A stretch of DNA of 64,000 nucleotides from Flavobacterium hydrophilum (GTDB lineage Bacteria > Bacteroidota > Bacteroidia > Flavobacteriales > Flavobacteriaceae), in assembly GCF_003202405.1 (NCBI RefSeq), contig NZ_QJHL01000002.1, positions 434,001-498,000 on the forward strand, read 5' to 3'. Below the pieces are notes generated by a model that saw nothing but the letters and a program-made list of their open reading frames with translations, made no database searches and was not told the origin of the DNA. This document shows, piece after piece, positions 16,850 through 25,823 of the stretch; position 1 is the stretch's first letter, and each line of letters opens with the position of its first letter. Position numbers and translations under genes: made by a program.

Positions 16850-18925
16850 ATGAAAACTATTATCATTAAAGCCATAGAAATGAAAATTAAAACTATTGAA
16901 ATAACCAATTTTCGATTATTAAAACATGTGATACTTTCTTTGGAAGATCACACAACAGTTATCGTTGGAAGAAATAACTCAGGCAAAACATCATTGACGG
17001 AAATTTTTCGCCGATTAATTGGAGATAAAAATCCATCATTCTCAATTTATGATTTTAGTCTTTCAGCAATGGATGGTTTTCTTAAAGCATTAAATGCAAA
17101 GTTGAATGGAAAAGATGATGATGAGATACGAGCCAATCTTCCATTTATTGAAATTCGAATTACGATACAATATCCAGTTGATATAGACGATCTAGGATTA
17201 TTAGGAGATTTTATAATCGACCTTGATCCCGCAAGTAATATTGTTATTATAGCTGTCCGATACTCTCTTAAAAATGGCAAAATTGATTCACTTTTCGATG
17301 GTATAGCGGATGAAAGTGAAGATAGCATAAAAATATTTATGAAGTCACTTAAAGAGAGAATTCCTAGCCTTTTTGAAACTCATATTACAGCTGTAGATCC
17401 TACTGATCCGGAAAACACAGCTACAATTGATTACTCGAAATTCAGATTATTATTAGGGGCTAGCTTTATAAATGCACAAAGAGGACTTGATGACGTTACT
17501 CACTCTGAGAAAGATGTGTTAGGAAAAGTTTTAGCGCAGCTTTTTAAAACATCCCAATCTAATGCTGCACCTGAAGACATGAAAGATAGTTCAGCAGCGT
17601 TGCAGTTAGTGATTGATGACATTCAACAAAAAGTAGACACTGATTTTAATAGTCAGTTAAATAAGCTATTGCCTGCTCTAGGGCTGTTTGGTTATCCAGG
17701 TCTTTCGGATCCTAATTTGAGTACTGAAACCACAATCGATGTATCAAATATTTTAGAGAGTCATACAAAAATTCGATATGGACAAGGGAATAATCTTTTC
17801 CTGCCTGAAACATATAATGGATTAGGTTCTAGAAATTTGATTTACATTTTATTTCAACTTTTTGAGTTCTTTCGCAGGTACCAAAGTAGGCAAATTTCCA
17901 ACAGTTTAGATATTATTTTTATTGAAGAACCTGAAGCACATCTACATCCGCAAATGCAACAGATTTTTATTAGAAAACTGTATGAAATTGCAAATGAATT
18001 TTCAAACACATTAAATGATGGTAAACCTTGGCCTGTTCAGTTTGTGGTTACTACACATTCTACACATATGGCGAATGAAGCCGAGTTTGAAGCAATTAGA
18101 TATTTTTTAACATCAAGAGAACCACAACGGCAGACTATAGTGAAAGATTTGAGAAAAGAATTCACAGCTAATGATCTGAAAGAAGATAAAGAGTTCCTTC
18201 ATAAATATTTGACTTTAACTAAGTGTGACTTATATTTTGCCGATAAAGCTATTCTTATTGAGGGGCCAGCGGAAAGATTAATGATGCCATTACTTATAGC
18301 AAAATGTGATGCAACAGATGCGACTAAGCCGCAACTTGGTTTGCAATATGTAACAACGATAGAGGTAGGTGGTGCATTTGCTCATCATTTTTATAAATTT
18401 TTAGATTTTCTTGAATTGCAATGTTTGGTTATTACTGACTTAGATTCGGTACTTATGACACATGGTGAGAAAACTACTTATCCAGGCTCATTTGTAAAAA
18501 ATGGCTCTCATACTTCAAATGCTGGAATAAAAAACTGGTTTGCTAAAGACAGTCAAGGCTATTATCAGCTTGCAGATTGTCTTGCTCTTACGTCAGAGAA
18601 TAAAGTTTCTGGCTCGAGAAGAATTGCATTTCAAATTACAGAAGATGGAAAGACGGCAATTGGCAGAAGCTTTGAAGAAGCATTTATATTGGCTAATAGA
18701 GAACATTTTGGAATTTTAGAAATTGCAGAAGATGAAGCAGAAGCAAGCGCCGAAGCACTAGCACCAGACAACAAGAAAAAAACTGAATTTGCTTTGAAAT
18801 ATGCACTTGAAGAAACCAAATGGATTGTGCCAAAATATATCCATGAAGGTCTAGAGTGGCTGGCAAGTAAGCCTGTAGCCCCAGCTATAGATGCAGTTGA
18901 AGTTATTAATGGAGTAGTAGAATAA
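16850..18925 (+). CDS. gajA: OLD-family nuclease, Gabija GajA-like
   Basis: 691 aa. An ABC-type ATPase domain has Walker A GRNNSGKTS (40-48), a signature-like GLGSRNLIYIL, Walker B IIFIEEPEAHLHP (about 355-367) and an H-loop TTHSTHMANE. A TOPRIM nuclease domain follows: ILIEGPAERLMM with the catalytic Glu near 472 and ITDLDSV near 530. GajA cuts DNA when nucleotides are depleted during phage infection. The gene ends 4 bases before the UvrD-like helicase gene, the arrangement that defines Gabija / class 2 OLD. An alternative start is the ATG at 16880. It is longer than the best-studied GajA, so a subtype is likely. Confidence 0.85.
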   Translation: MKTIIIKAIEMKIKTIEITNFRLLKHVILSLEDHTTVIVGRNNSGKTSLTEIFRRLIGDKNPSFSIYDFSLSAMDGFLKALNAKLNGKDDDEIRANLPFIEIRITIQYPVDIDDLGLLGDFIIDLDPASNIVIIAVRYSLKNGKIDSLFDGIADESEDSIKIFMKSLKERIPSLFETHITAVDPTDPENTATIDYSKFRLLLGASFINAQRGLDDVTHSEKDVLGKVLAQLFKTSQSNAAPEDMKDSSAALQLVIDDIQQKVDTDFNSQLNKLLPALGLFGYPGLSDPNLSTETTIDVSNILESHTKIRYGQGNNLFLPETYNGLGSRNLIYILFQLFEFFRRYQSRQISNSLDIIFIEEPEAHLHPQMQQIFIRKLYEIANEFSNTLNDGKPWPVQFVVTTHSTHMANEAEFEAIRYFLTSREPQRQTIVKDLRKEFTANDLKEDKEFLHKYLTLTKCDLYFADKAILIEGPAERLMMPLLIAKCDATDATKPQLGLQYVTTIEVGGAFAHHFYKFLDFLELQCLVITDLDSVLMTHGEKTTYPGSFVKNGSHTSNAGIKNWFAKDSQGYYQLADCLALTSENKVSGSRRIAFQITEDGKTAIGRSFEEAFILANREHFGILEIAEDEAEASAEALAPDNKKKTEFALKYALEETKWIVPKYIHEGLEWLASKPVAPAIDAVEVINGVVE

Positions 18926-18929
18926 AATC

Positions 18930-20690
18930 ATGGCAGAAAAAGTAGATATAAGTCCTGCAGAGAAGGCATCAATTGAGTGTTTAGCTAATGTATTTAAAGC
19001 AATTGATGATAAAAAGCACTTTCTTGTTGAAGCTGGTGCAGGTGCAGGTAAGACTTACACATTAATTAAAGCTTTAAAATACCTTATAGAAAAAAATGAT
19101 GCAGAGTATTTAAAATCAAGTAAAAAAATCGCATGTATTACGTATACAAACGTGGCAAAAGATGAAATCCGTTCAAGAACAGATAATCATCCCATAGTAT
19201 TAGCGGATACAATACACGCTTTCGCATGGGAAGCTATACAAAATTTTCAGAAGGGACTTCGTGACTTGATGGTAGAATTAGGAGATAAATGGCAAGAAAG
19301 GATTGAAGATGCAGGGGGTATAAAATCACAAAAGGTCATTTATAGTTTAGGATATCCAAAGATTACAGGCGAAGAAATATTTTTGCATCATAATGATGTT
19401 ATAAAGCTATTTACTTCACTTTTGTCGGATAATAAATTTAAAAAGATCTTTACAAGTAAATATCCGATTATTCTAATTGACGAATATCAGGACACAAACA
19501 AAGCTTTAGCAGACGCATTGGTAGCTAATTTTATTGAGGTAGAATCTAATCTTATTTTAGGATTTTTTGGTGATCATTGGCAGAAGATTTACGGCACAGA
19601 ATCTTGTGGTTTAATTGAGACAAGTGTAGGTAAAATGGAAATTATTGGTAAACAGGCCAATTTTCGTTCAGATAAAAATATTGTTTCTGTGTTAAATCGT
19701 ATGCGACCAGAACTTAAACAGTTTGAGTATGATCCCGGCTCTAAAGGGGAAATAGTTGTTTTCCATAGTAATAACTGGAAAGGGGAAAGAAGAACAGGTG
19801 CACATTGGAATGGTGATCTTCCAGAAAATGTTGCGCATGATTATTTAGAATGGACTAAACAGGAATTAAACAAAAATGATTGGAATATTAGTTCGGAAAA
19901 TACTAAAATCCTGATGTTAACTAATAATGTTCTCGCTTCTGAACAAGGATATCAGAATGTTGCAAAAGCATTTTCTGATAATGATGATTTTCTTAAAAAG
20001 AATAATGAGTATATGTCATTTCTTATGGATGTGGTAGAAATAGGTTCTGAAGCATTTCAAAATAAAAAGTATGGGGAAATGATTCATGCTTTTAACATAG
20101 GTACTGCTAGGATTAGAAAGCATGCTGACAAAAAGGTTTGGTTTGACGATATGACCAAACTTCTCAAACTTTGTCAAACCGGTACAGTAGGTAATGTATT
20201 AGATTTACTAAAAACTACTAACAAACCTAAAGTACCAAGGAAAATTGAAGAAAAAGAACAGCGTTTTTCACAAATTATAGCTACTAAAGAAGAAGAGAGA
20301 GAAGAAGATGATAACAACTTTGCTACGAAAATCGAACTAATAAGATTAATTCCATATTCTGAAATTTCCAATGTAACAAAATACATCGACGATAAAACTT
20401 TATATTCTACAAAACATGGTGTTAAAGGTGCTGAGTTTGAAAATGTGATTATTGTTTTAGGTCGGGGTTGGAACCAATATAATTGGAATCAATTTCTGGA
20501 ATGGATCAATTCAGATAAAGTTCCTGCTGATAAAAATGACACCTACGAAAGAAATAGAAATTTGTTTTATGTAGCGTGTTCAAGACCACAAAAGAGATTA
20601 TGTCTGCTCTTCACGCAAGAGTTGTCAAACAATGCTTTAGCAGGTTTAAAAAAGATATTTGGTGATGTGATTTATGAGATAAATAACTAA
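18930..20690 (+). CDS. gajB: UvrD-like SF1 helicase, Gabija GajB-like
   Basis: 586 aa with the SF1A motif set in order: Walker A EAGAGAGKTYT (about 34-44), Ia ITYTNVAKDEIRSR, II IILIDEYQDT (about 179-188), III FFGDHWQKIYG, IV QANFRSDKNIV, V STKHGVKGAEFENVI and VI YVACSRPQKRL. In Gabija, GajB senses DNA ends or single strands and joins GajA in a complex. The 4-base gap to gajA implies co-translation. Length is somewhat above typical GajB. Confidence 0.86.
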   Translation: MAEKVDISPAEKASIECLANVFKAIDDKKHFLVEAGAGAGKTYTLIKALKYLIEKNDAEYLKSSKKIACITYTNVAKDEIRSRTDNHPIVLADTIHAFAWEAIQNFQKGLRDLMVELGDKWQERIEDAGGIKSQKVIYSLGYPKITGEEIFLHHNDVIKLFTSLLSDNKFKKIFTSKYPIILIDEYQDTNKALADALVANFIEVESNLILGFFGDHWQKIYGTESCGLIETSVGKMEIIGKQANFRSDKNIVSVLNRMRPELKQFEYDPGSKGEIVVFHSNNWKGERRTGAHWNGDLPENVAHDYLEWTKQELNKNDWNISSENTKILMLTNNVLASEQGYQNVAKAFSDNDDFLKKNNEYMSFLMDVVEIGSEAFQNKKYGEMIHAFNIGTARIRKHADKKVWFDDMTKLLKLCQTGTVGNVLDLLKTTNKPKVPRKIEEKEQRFSQIIATKEEEREEDDNNFATKIELIRLIPYSEISNVTKYIDDKTLYSTKHGVKGAEFENVIIVLGRGWNQYNWNQFLEWINSDKVPADKNDTYERNRNLFYVACSRPQKRLCLLFTQELSNNALAGLKKIFGDVIYEINN

Positions 20691-20736
20691 TCACGAATTT
20701 AATAAAATAACTAAAATAATCTATATCAAATAATAA

Positions 20737-21066
20737 ATGGCAAATTACACAATTTCAGGAGTGTGGAAGAATAGCAACAATGTTATTACCCATTATGCAA
20801 TCCATCATTTTAATGATAAGGAAAACACGATTAGCTTAGCTACAAAAACAACGAAATCAGACGCTGTTTGCTTATTAGATAATAATCAAAATTCTGCAAT
20901 AACAATTTTATGGAATTACAATACAGAAGCATGGAATAGAGGTGCTATTGTTTCAGTAGTAGGAAGCTATCCAAATAAGTATTTAAGGACTAATCAAGAT
21001 GGTACAGTTATAGACAATTTAAGTAATTTGATAAATTATGGTTTAGTGGCTACTAATTTTTCATAA
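20737..21066 (+). CDS. DUF3892 domain protein
   Basis: 109 aa. The start (MANYTISGVWKNSNNVITHY) and the later KTTKSDAVCLLDN segment match my memory of the DUF3892 family, small proteins of unknown role often found in accessory regions. It follows gajB by 46 bases on the same strand and could be co-transcribed, but it is not a standard Gabija component. Confidence 0.7.
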   Translation: MANYTISGVWKNSNNVITHYAIHHFNDKENTISLATKTTKSDAVCLLDNNQNSAITILWNYNTEAWNRGAIVSVVGSYPNKYLRTNQDGTVIDNLSNLINYGLVATNFS

Positions 21067-21404
21067 ACACTGGTAATATCTTTTAATCAATATAACCTTT
21101 CCATTATGACTTAATGAAAATCCGATAGTTTGTATATCATCAACTTTAGCACTTTCCATGTCTATAAGATCTTGATCAAAAAGAATTTTGGATATTGACA
21201 GATTGTTTCACGATCATAATTTTTTTGATAATCCAGTCCTAAATTTCCTGAATAATTCATATGTTGAAATTACGGGGAATAATATTCTTGGAATACCGTT
21301 AAATAATTTTCAATATCAATCTCATTTTCTCATTTTAATTCAACCATATTTCTGACTTAAATAGCTGAACCTGATCATTATGTTTTTTGCTTATGCATAC
21401 GACT
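21067..21404. other. Intergenic region with a possible gene remnant on the minus strand
   Basis: No intact gene. On the minus strand from about 21235 down to 21064 a frame reads KILFDQDLIDMESAKVDD followed by IGFSLSHNGKVILIKRYY and a stop. This looks protein-like and could be the C-terminus of a deleted gene. It has no start codon. I see nothing else. Confidence 0.35.
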
Positions 21405-21677
21405 TTATTTATCTGAAAGTAAAGATAATTCAAAATTAAATAGTTCGCTAAGCGGAACTTCTAAGGTTCTTGCAATTTTGAAAATAGTACTTACAGTAGG
21501 ATTAATTCTTACAGTCTCAATTCTAGCTATTTGTGATAATGTAATTTCTGATCGATATGCAAGTTCTTCCTGAGTTAAGCCTTTTTCCGAACGTATTTCT
21601 TTTAGTCGCCTAGCCAGCATCTGTAAACCTTCTTCATCGAAGATTAATTTTCTTTGTTTTATATCTTTTTTTTCCAC
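21405..21677 (-). CDS. XRE-family transcriptional regulator
   Basis: 90 aa. Classic Cro/CI-type helix-turn-helix: LKEIRSEKGLTQEELAYRSE, then SQIARIETVRINPTVSTIFK. Acidic ends, no other domain. It is divergent from the two lipoprotein genes, and a perfect 10-bp-arm palindrome lies in the gap (21709-21730), a likely binding site for this protein. Confidence 0.88.
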   Translation of the reverse strand: MEKKDIKQRKLIFDEEGLQMLARRLKEIRSEKGLTQEELAYRSEITLSQIARIETVRINPTVSTIFKIARTLEVPLSELFNFELSLLSDK

Positions 21678-21708
21678 TTATCAAAATGAATACATATAAA
21701 ACAAAATC

Positions 21709-21730
21709 ATTATAGCACTTGTGCTATAAT
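21709..21730. promoter_or_regulatory. Palindromic operator, probable XRE binding site
   Basis: ATTATAGCAC and GTGCTATAAT flank a central TT: a perfect inverted repeat of 10-bp arms. It lies 32 bases upstream of the XRE start and 4 bases upstream of the promoter-like TATATTTG of the lipoprotein genes, so binding could control both directions. Confidence 0.72.
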
Positions 21731-21733
21731 TTG

Positions 21734-21741
21734 TATATTTG
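21734..21741 (+). promoter_or_regulatory. -7 element (TATATTTG) of the lipoprotein genes
   Basis: Matches TAnnTTTG, 54 bases before the ATG at 21796. The only close TTG (21719-21721) has a 12-bp spacer, too short, so the promoter may be weak or activator-dependent. Confidence 0.5.
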
Positions 21742-21795
21742 TAAAGATTCTAGTACTGAATCAATCAAATATTAACTAATTAATCAAATTCAATT

Positions 21796-22530
21796 ATGAA
21801 TAATTTTACTAAAAGTAAGTGCGTGTTGCTACTTTCCATGATGTTTTTAAGTTGTTCAGGGGAAGAAGAATCAAAAGAGGATTCACCTGAGAATGCAAAA
21901 GAGGTTTTTGAACTTCAAACTTTACAAGCAAGTGATATTAGGGCAACAACAGTATTGGTTCCTTCTTCAGTTGAATCAAGTATAGAGAAGTCAGTACAGT
22001 CTCGGGGCATTTGTTATAATACTATTGGAAATCCGAATATTAAAGATCTAAAAGTTCAAAACAGTGAAAATATGCTCGGTATTTATGGCACTCTATTAAT
22101 AGACCTTCAACAAAACACTAAGTTTTACGCAAAAGCTTACGCAGTATCAAATTCAGGATCAACTTATTACGGAAACGAAATTAGCTTTCAAACTTCTAAA
22201 ATGACAATTCCTCCGACCGAATTTATCACTTACGATGCAGCGAATATAACTTTTAATTCTGCTATATTAAGTGGTGTTATCTTCAAAAACGGTAATATAA
22301 GGTGGGATGATTTGAAAATGGGATTTTGTTATTCTGCAACAAATAGATCACCAAATATTACCGATAGCATTGTTTATGCAAATAGTGAAGTTACCGAACC
22401 GTTTCGAGTGTCTGCAAAAAATCTTAATTCAAAAACTACATATTATTTTCGACCATTTGCATCAAATTTCTCTGGTACTGAAATATATTATGGTGATATT
22501 AAAACATTTACAACCACAAATTCTAACTAA
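21796..22530 (+). CDS. Lipoprotein with two fibronectin-III-like repeats
   Basis: 244 aa. The signal peptide ends in the lipobox LSCSG (Cys near 20). Two similar beta-rich units follow (about 40-135 and 140-240). Each ends in a KTxYYxRPFAxNxxGTxYYGxxxxFxT-like pattern, seen as KFYAKAYAVSNSGSTYYGNE and TYYFRPFASNFSGTEIYYGD. Such repeats are frequent in surface lipoproteins of Bacteroidota. It precedes a second lipoprotein gene by 23 bases. Role unknown. Confidence 0.75.
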   Translation: MNNFTKSKCVLLLSMMFLSCSGEEESKEDSPENAKEVFELQTLQASDIRATTVLVPSSVESSIEKSVQSRGICYNTIGNPNIKDLKVQNSENMLGIYGTLLIDLQQNTKFYAKAYAVSNSGSTYYGNEISFQTSKMTIPPTEFITYDAANITFNSAILSGVIFKNGNIRWDDLKMGFCYSATNRSPNITDSIVYANSEVTEPFRVSAKNLNSKTTYYFRPFASNFSGTEIYYGDIKTFTTTNSN

Positions 22531-22553
22531 TAATCATTTTATAATCACAGAAG

Positions 22554-23228
22554 ATGAAGAAAATTACATTAAACTTACTGCTAGCCATATTAACAATCGT
22601 ACTGTTTGCAAATTGCGAAGGGAAAAAGAACTCTAAAGCAGAAAAAACTGAAGATGGACAACAACTAGACTCACAAACTATTCATACTGATGAAGAAATT
22701 AGTGTCGATAGTAATAAGCCGGAAGATAATATTACTTATGATTCTTATGAATTTGCTACAAACTTAAAGAATGATTCATTTTTCGAATCTGATAATATAG
22801 ATAAAACGATCGATTTGAAAAATGTAGGTATCACTACCTATTTTATTTCCGGGGACGAGGTTTCATTACTTGGTATATTCTATTCTACTGAAAAAAACAT
22901 TGCAATTCCACGATTTGAAAATAATCCACCAAATAGAAGTTTCGTTCCTGATTACTTCGATAAGAAAGAAATTAAGTATGATGAAAAATATAAAAGTACT
23001 TACTCGGCCACATTACGTATATCGCTCAAAAACCCAAAAGACGTTAAGAAATTGAAGATGTTTGTTTCAAGTGAACCAGTATTGAATTATGAATATAAAG
23101 TGCCAGGAACAATTGATGAGTACCGATCAGGTTTTATTGATTTAGTAAATGTAAAAGGAACTTTCAAGGGGGTAAATCCTGATAGTCCTAATAAGAATTA
23201 CGAAATTATCGATGCCGAAATTAATTAG
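22554..23228 (+). CDS. Lipoprotein, unknown function
   Basis: 224 aa. Signal peptide MKKITLNLLLAILTIVLF with lipid Cys in FANCEG (about residue 22), then a charged, low-complexity linker (to about 60) and a beta-rich domain without recognised motif. It forms an operon with the preceding lipoprotein and is closed by a strong terminator. Confidence 0.72.
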   Translation: MKKITLNLLLAILTIVLFANCEGKKNSKAEKTEDGQQLDSQTIHTDEEISVDSNKPEDNITYDSYEFATNLKNDSFFESDNIDKTIDLKNVGITTYFISGDEVSLLGIFYSTEKNIAIPRFENNPPNRSFVPDYFDKKEIKYDEKYKSTYSATLRISLKNPKDVKKLKMFVSSEPVLNYEYKVPGTIDEYRSGFIDLVNVKGTFKGVNPDSPNKNYEIIDAEIN

Positions 23229-23239
23229 ACAACATCAAA

Positions 23240-23267
23240 AACCCGAATTTTCATTCGGGTTTTTTTA
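23240..23267 (+). terminator. Rho-independent terminator of the lipoprotein operon
   Basis: AACCCGAA (23240-23247) pairs with TTCGGGTT (23254-23261), followed by a T run. Confidence 0.9.
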
Positions 23268-23286
23268 TATTCCAAATTGTACACTG

Positions 23287-23911
23287 CTAAAGATTAACAT
23301 AGATATTATCTAATTCTTCTTGACGAATGCCCAAGTAAATTCGGGTTATGATAATGCTTGAATGCTGAAATAATTCTGATAAATAAATTAAACTGCGCAC
23401 ACTTTGATTATAATTTTCCCAAACTCTGCGACCGAATGATTTTCTTAAACTGTGAGTACTGATTTTTCCTTTTTTGAAGTATTTTTTTAAAAGCCGGTTA
23501 ACATGTTGAGGGGAATAAACAGTATTCTTTTGGCTTTTAAAAGCATACCCATTGTAATCTTTTTCAAATAAAGCTAAAGCATTATGAATGTTATCATTAA
23601 TGATTAATGTACGCTTTTTACCCGTTTTCCTTCGACAATACTCACAGTTTCACTTCTTAGATCCTCAAATGTAAATTGTAGTAAATTTTCAATCCTTAAT
23701 CCAAGGTTAATTCCAGTAATAATTAGTAATCCTAAATTTGAATTCTCTTTAGTTTTGATTAATCTCATTCCAGTATTTAATGCTTTGTCAAATCAATAAA
23801 ATCATTTCCCGTCATACTTTTCTGTCTTTTAATATTACAAATGTATTTTCTTAAGCGTTCATATACCTCATAAAAGAACATTATTTTTGTAAATTCTACC
23901 ATCACCCCCAT
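23287..23911 (-). pseudogene. Tyrosine recombinase (about 208 aa), two frameshifts
   Basis: Read from 23911 on the minus strand, three consecutive frames join into one recombinase. The N-terminal part has YEVYERLRKYIC. The middle reads NTGMRLIKTKENSNLG and GINLGLRIENLLQFTFEDLR, with the first catalytic Arg. The C-terminal part reads GKKRTLIIND, HSLRKSFGRRVW (His and Arg) and TRIYLGIRQEE with the Tyr. Single-base losses occur near 23784 (short A run after GAC) and near 23628 (GGAAAACGGG, one A short). Repairing both gives a 209-codon gene. It belongs to the short XerD-like integrases of Bacteroidota, not obviously to IntI. Confidence 0.82.
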
Positions 23912-23938
23912 AAAACATTTTATATTTCATTAGAATAC

Positions 23939-25168
23939 TTAATTTATTCCATGCTCAACAGCTACTTCCAATCCTAAATCATCGAAAAACTTTGTAATGT
24001 TGCATTCTAATTCTGCAGCATCACGCACATCATCAAAATAAATAGCGTCAAATAGGGTAAAGAAATGTTTTGATTCGGCTGGAATCAACACGTTAAACAA
24101 TTCACTTTCCAAATTTTGCAGTTTTGATGCCAATGATATATCTGTTTTAGATAGTTGATGCAGATATTCCCAGGTAGCCGGATATAGTTTTTTAAAATGT
24201 TGATTAATTTTTTTATTTGGCTTAAAACCAAAAAACACATGGCGATATAATAATCTTTTTGTGGTTCCTTTATCATTATTTCCAAAACACTTAAACTGGT
24301 CATAAAAAAATGCCCACTCACAATCTAACCTATATTCGAGATCGAAGTCATGACCATCTTTAATCATCAACGCACATAAAAGTAAAGGCTGACAGTTCTT
24401 TACATCAAGAAAAATAAATGGTATATTCAAGTGTTTACGTGAAATCTTTGATATGTTTGTTAAAGAGTGATAAATCCGGTTAACATTTTTACCTTTTTTG
24501 ATTTTTCGTCTTCGCTGTAATTGTAAAATACGATGTAATCTGCATTTAAGTTGATTAAAGTTAATGTTACCCGTTCTAAATTCAGTTATTTCGTCGTTAA
24601 ATGCAGCTAGTAAATTGATTTGTACCTTCTCTATCGTTTTAACGAATCTCTTATCCAACCATTTCAATTCATTGCTTATAGGCAGGATTTTCTTTTTTTG
24701 GTCCGGAATAATCAATGAAAGTGCTTTCATATTCATATAATTGTAGCTAACCTGATATATTTTGCATTTAGCTTTTACAACCGGTCCTTCTTTATCTTTC
24801 CAGTTACAGGTATAAAATGATCCATCAGGATGAGTAGTAACTTTTATGATATTCAGTTTCGCAAATATTTCCTGATAAGAAATATAATGGTGTGAGGTGA
24901 AATAATTTTCAAAAACTGATTTTGGGATTTTTATTTTAGCATCATAACTTTTTTGCAGTTTGATATCTACATATTCCAAGAATTCTAAAATATTAGTAAT
25001 TGCAAGCTTTTTATTGATTGGATAATTTTCATATGATAATAGCTGATTAAAAACTGTAGTGTTAGCAACAAAAGATTTTGTGGCTTTTTTTAAACGGTTG
25101 ATTTCTTTTTTAGAAATCTGATTGAAAACCGATCGGTTTAAGGTGTTAATTGGAATTTGTGTGAACAT
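23939..25168 (-). CDS. Mobile-element protein, possibly polymerase-palm-like
   Basis: 409 aa, basic, no signal peptide. I do not recognise a named family with certainty. Three blocks are spaced like the A, B and C motifs of family A DNA polymerases. The first is IFLDVKNCQPLLL (residues 260-272, acidic residue after a strand). The second is GTTKRLLYRHVFFG (Lys then FFG, compare K-x6-YG). The third is FFTLFDAIYFDD (compare the HDE block). The protein lies beside a dead recombinase, upstream of a 650-base gene-free stretch with two hairpins, which would suit a replication protein. Treat as inference. Confidence 0.5.
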   Translation of the reverse strand: MFTQIPINTLNRSVFNQISKKEINRLKKATKSFVANTTVFNQLLSYENYPINKKLAITNILEFLEYVDIKLQKSYDAKIKIPKSVFENYFTSHHYISYQEIFAKLNIIKVTTHPDGSFYTCNWKDKEGPVVKAKCKIYQVSYNYMNMKALSLIIPDQKKKILPISNELKWLDKRFVKTIEKVQINLLAAFNDEITEFRTGNINFNQLKCRLHRILQLQRRRKIKKGKNVNRIYHSLTNISKISRKHLNIPFIFLDVKNCQPLLLCALMIKDGHDFDLEYRLDCEWAFFYDQFKCFGNNDKGTTKRLLYRHVFFGFKPNKKINQHFKKLYPATWEYLHQLSKTDISLASKLQNLESELFNVLIPAESKHFFTLFDAIYFDDVRDAAELECNITKFFDDLGLEVAVEHGIN

Positions 25169-25823
25169 TTTATTCGCTTATTTTTTATGTGCTTCAGGTT
25201 TAAGAGGGAAGCGATCCAGCCGCTGCTAAACGGCTGGAAACCTCTATCAGTACTTATATCATTTCTTCAATGATTTGTTCTGATATTCTATATATTTATT
25301 TTTTAAAGCGATTATTGAACAGGTGGATTGTTTATGTAAATACATCAATTGGCGGGGTGCTGATTTTTTACTGTAGGGAAAATTATATTATGACAATATT
25401 TTAAATACTCTGTTAGCATCAGTTTTTATAAGGGTTAACAGAGAAAGTGTCTTTTTCTCAGCATATCATGTATTCTTTTATTATACTCTTATATAATATT
25501 TAATCTCATTGTATGCTTTTGCTTATTTATATATTATATGTATTTAATGTTCTTTAATTCTTTTATTTCATTATTGATTCTTATGCTTGTTTTCGTTTGA
25601 CCGCCCAAACGGTCAAACAGGATAATTTAGGATCGAGTCATTTGTTAAAGACTTCTATTCAATTGAATAAAAGAATATACCTTAAAGATATGTGTGGAAC
25701 ATATTTATATTGATCAAATGAGATGTTTAAAAGCTGAAGACACTGAAAAATAATTAAATACTTCTCTTAAATGCTGGTGTATGTAGATTCGGCAGCATAT
25801 CTTAGCTTGAGAATCAAGTGATT
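25169..25823. other. Gene-free stretch with two perfect hairpins
   Basis: No coding sequence is apparent. It contains CCAGCCG (25216-25222)/CGGCTGG (25231-25237), extended by flanking AGGTTT/AAACCT. It also contains GTTTGACCG (25595-25603)/CGGTCAAAC (25610-25618) with a 6-nt loop. Both are GC-rich in an AT-rich background. Possible roles are a replication or transfer origin, or regulatory sites for the flanking divergent genes. Confidence 0.5.

Noticed and set aside
16850..20690. PARIS or a lone OLD system instead of Gabija
   Set aside because: The first protein has ATPase and TOPRIM in one chain and the partner has the full UvrD motif set, which fits Gabija.
23287..23911. The broken recombinase as the missing integron integrase
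   Set aside because: The legible sequence fits short XerD-like integrases; I see no IntI-specific extra segment, and it lies 4.5 kb away with no attI-like site beside it.
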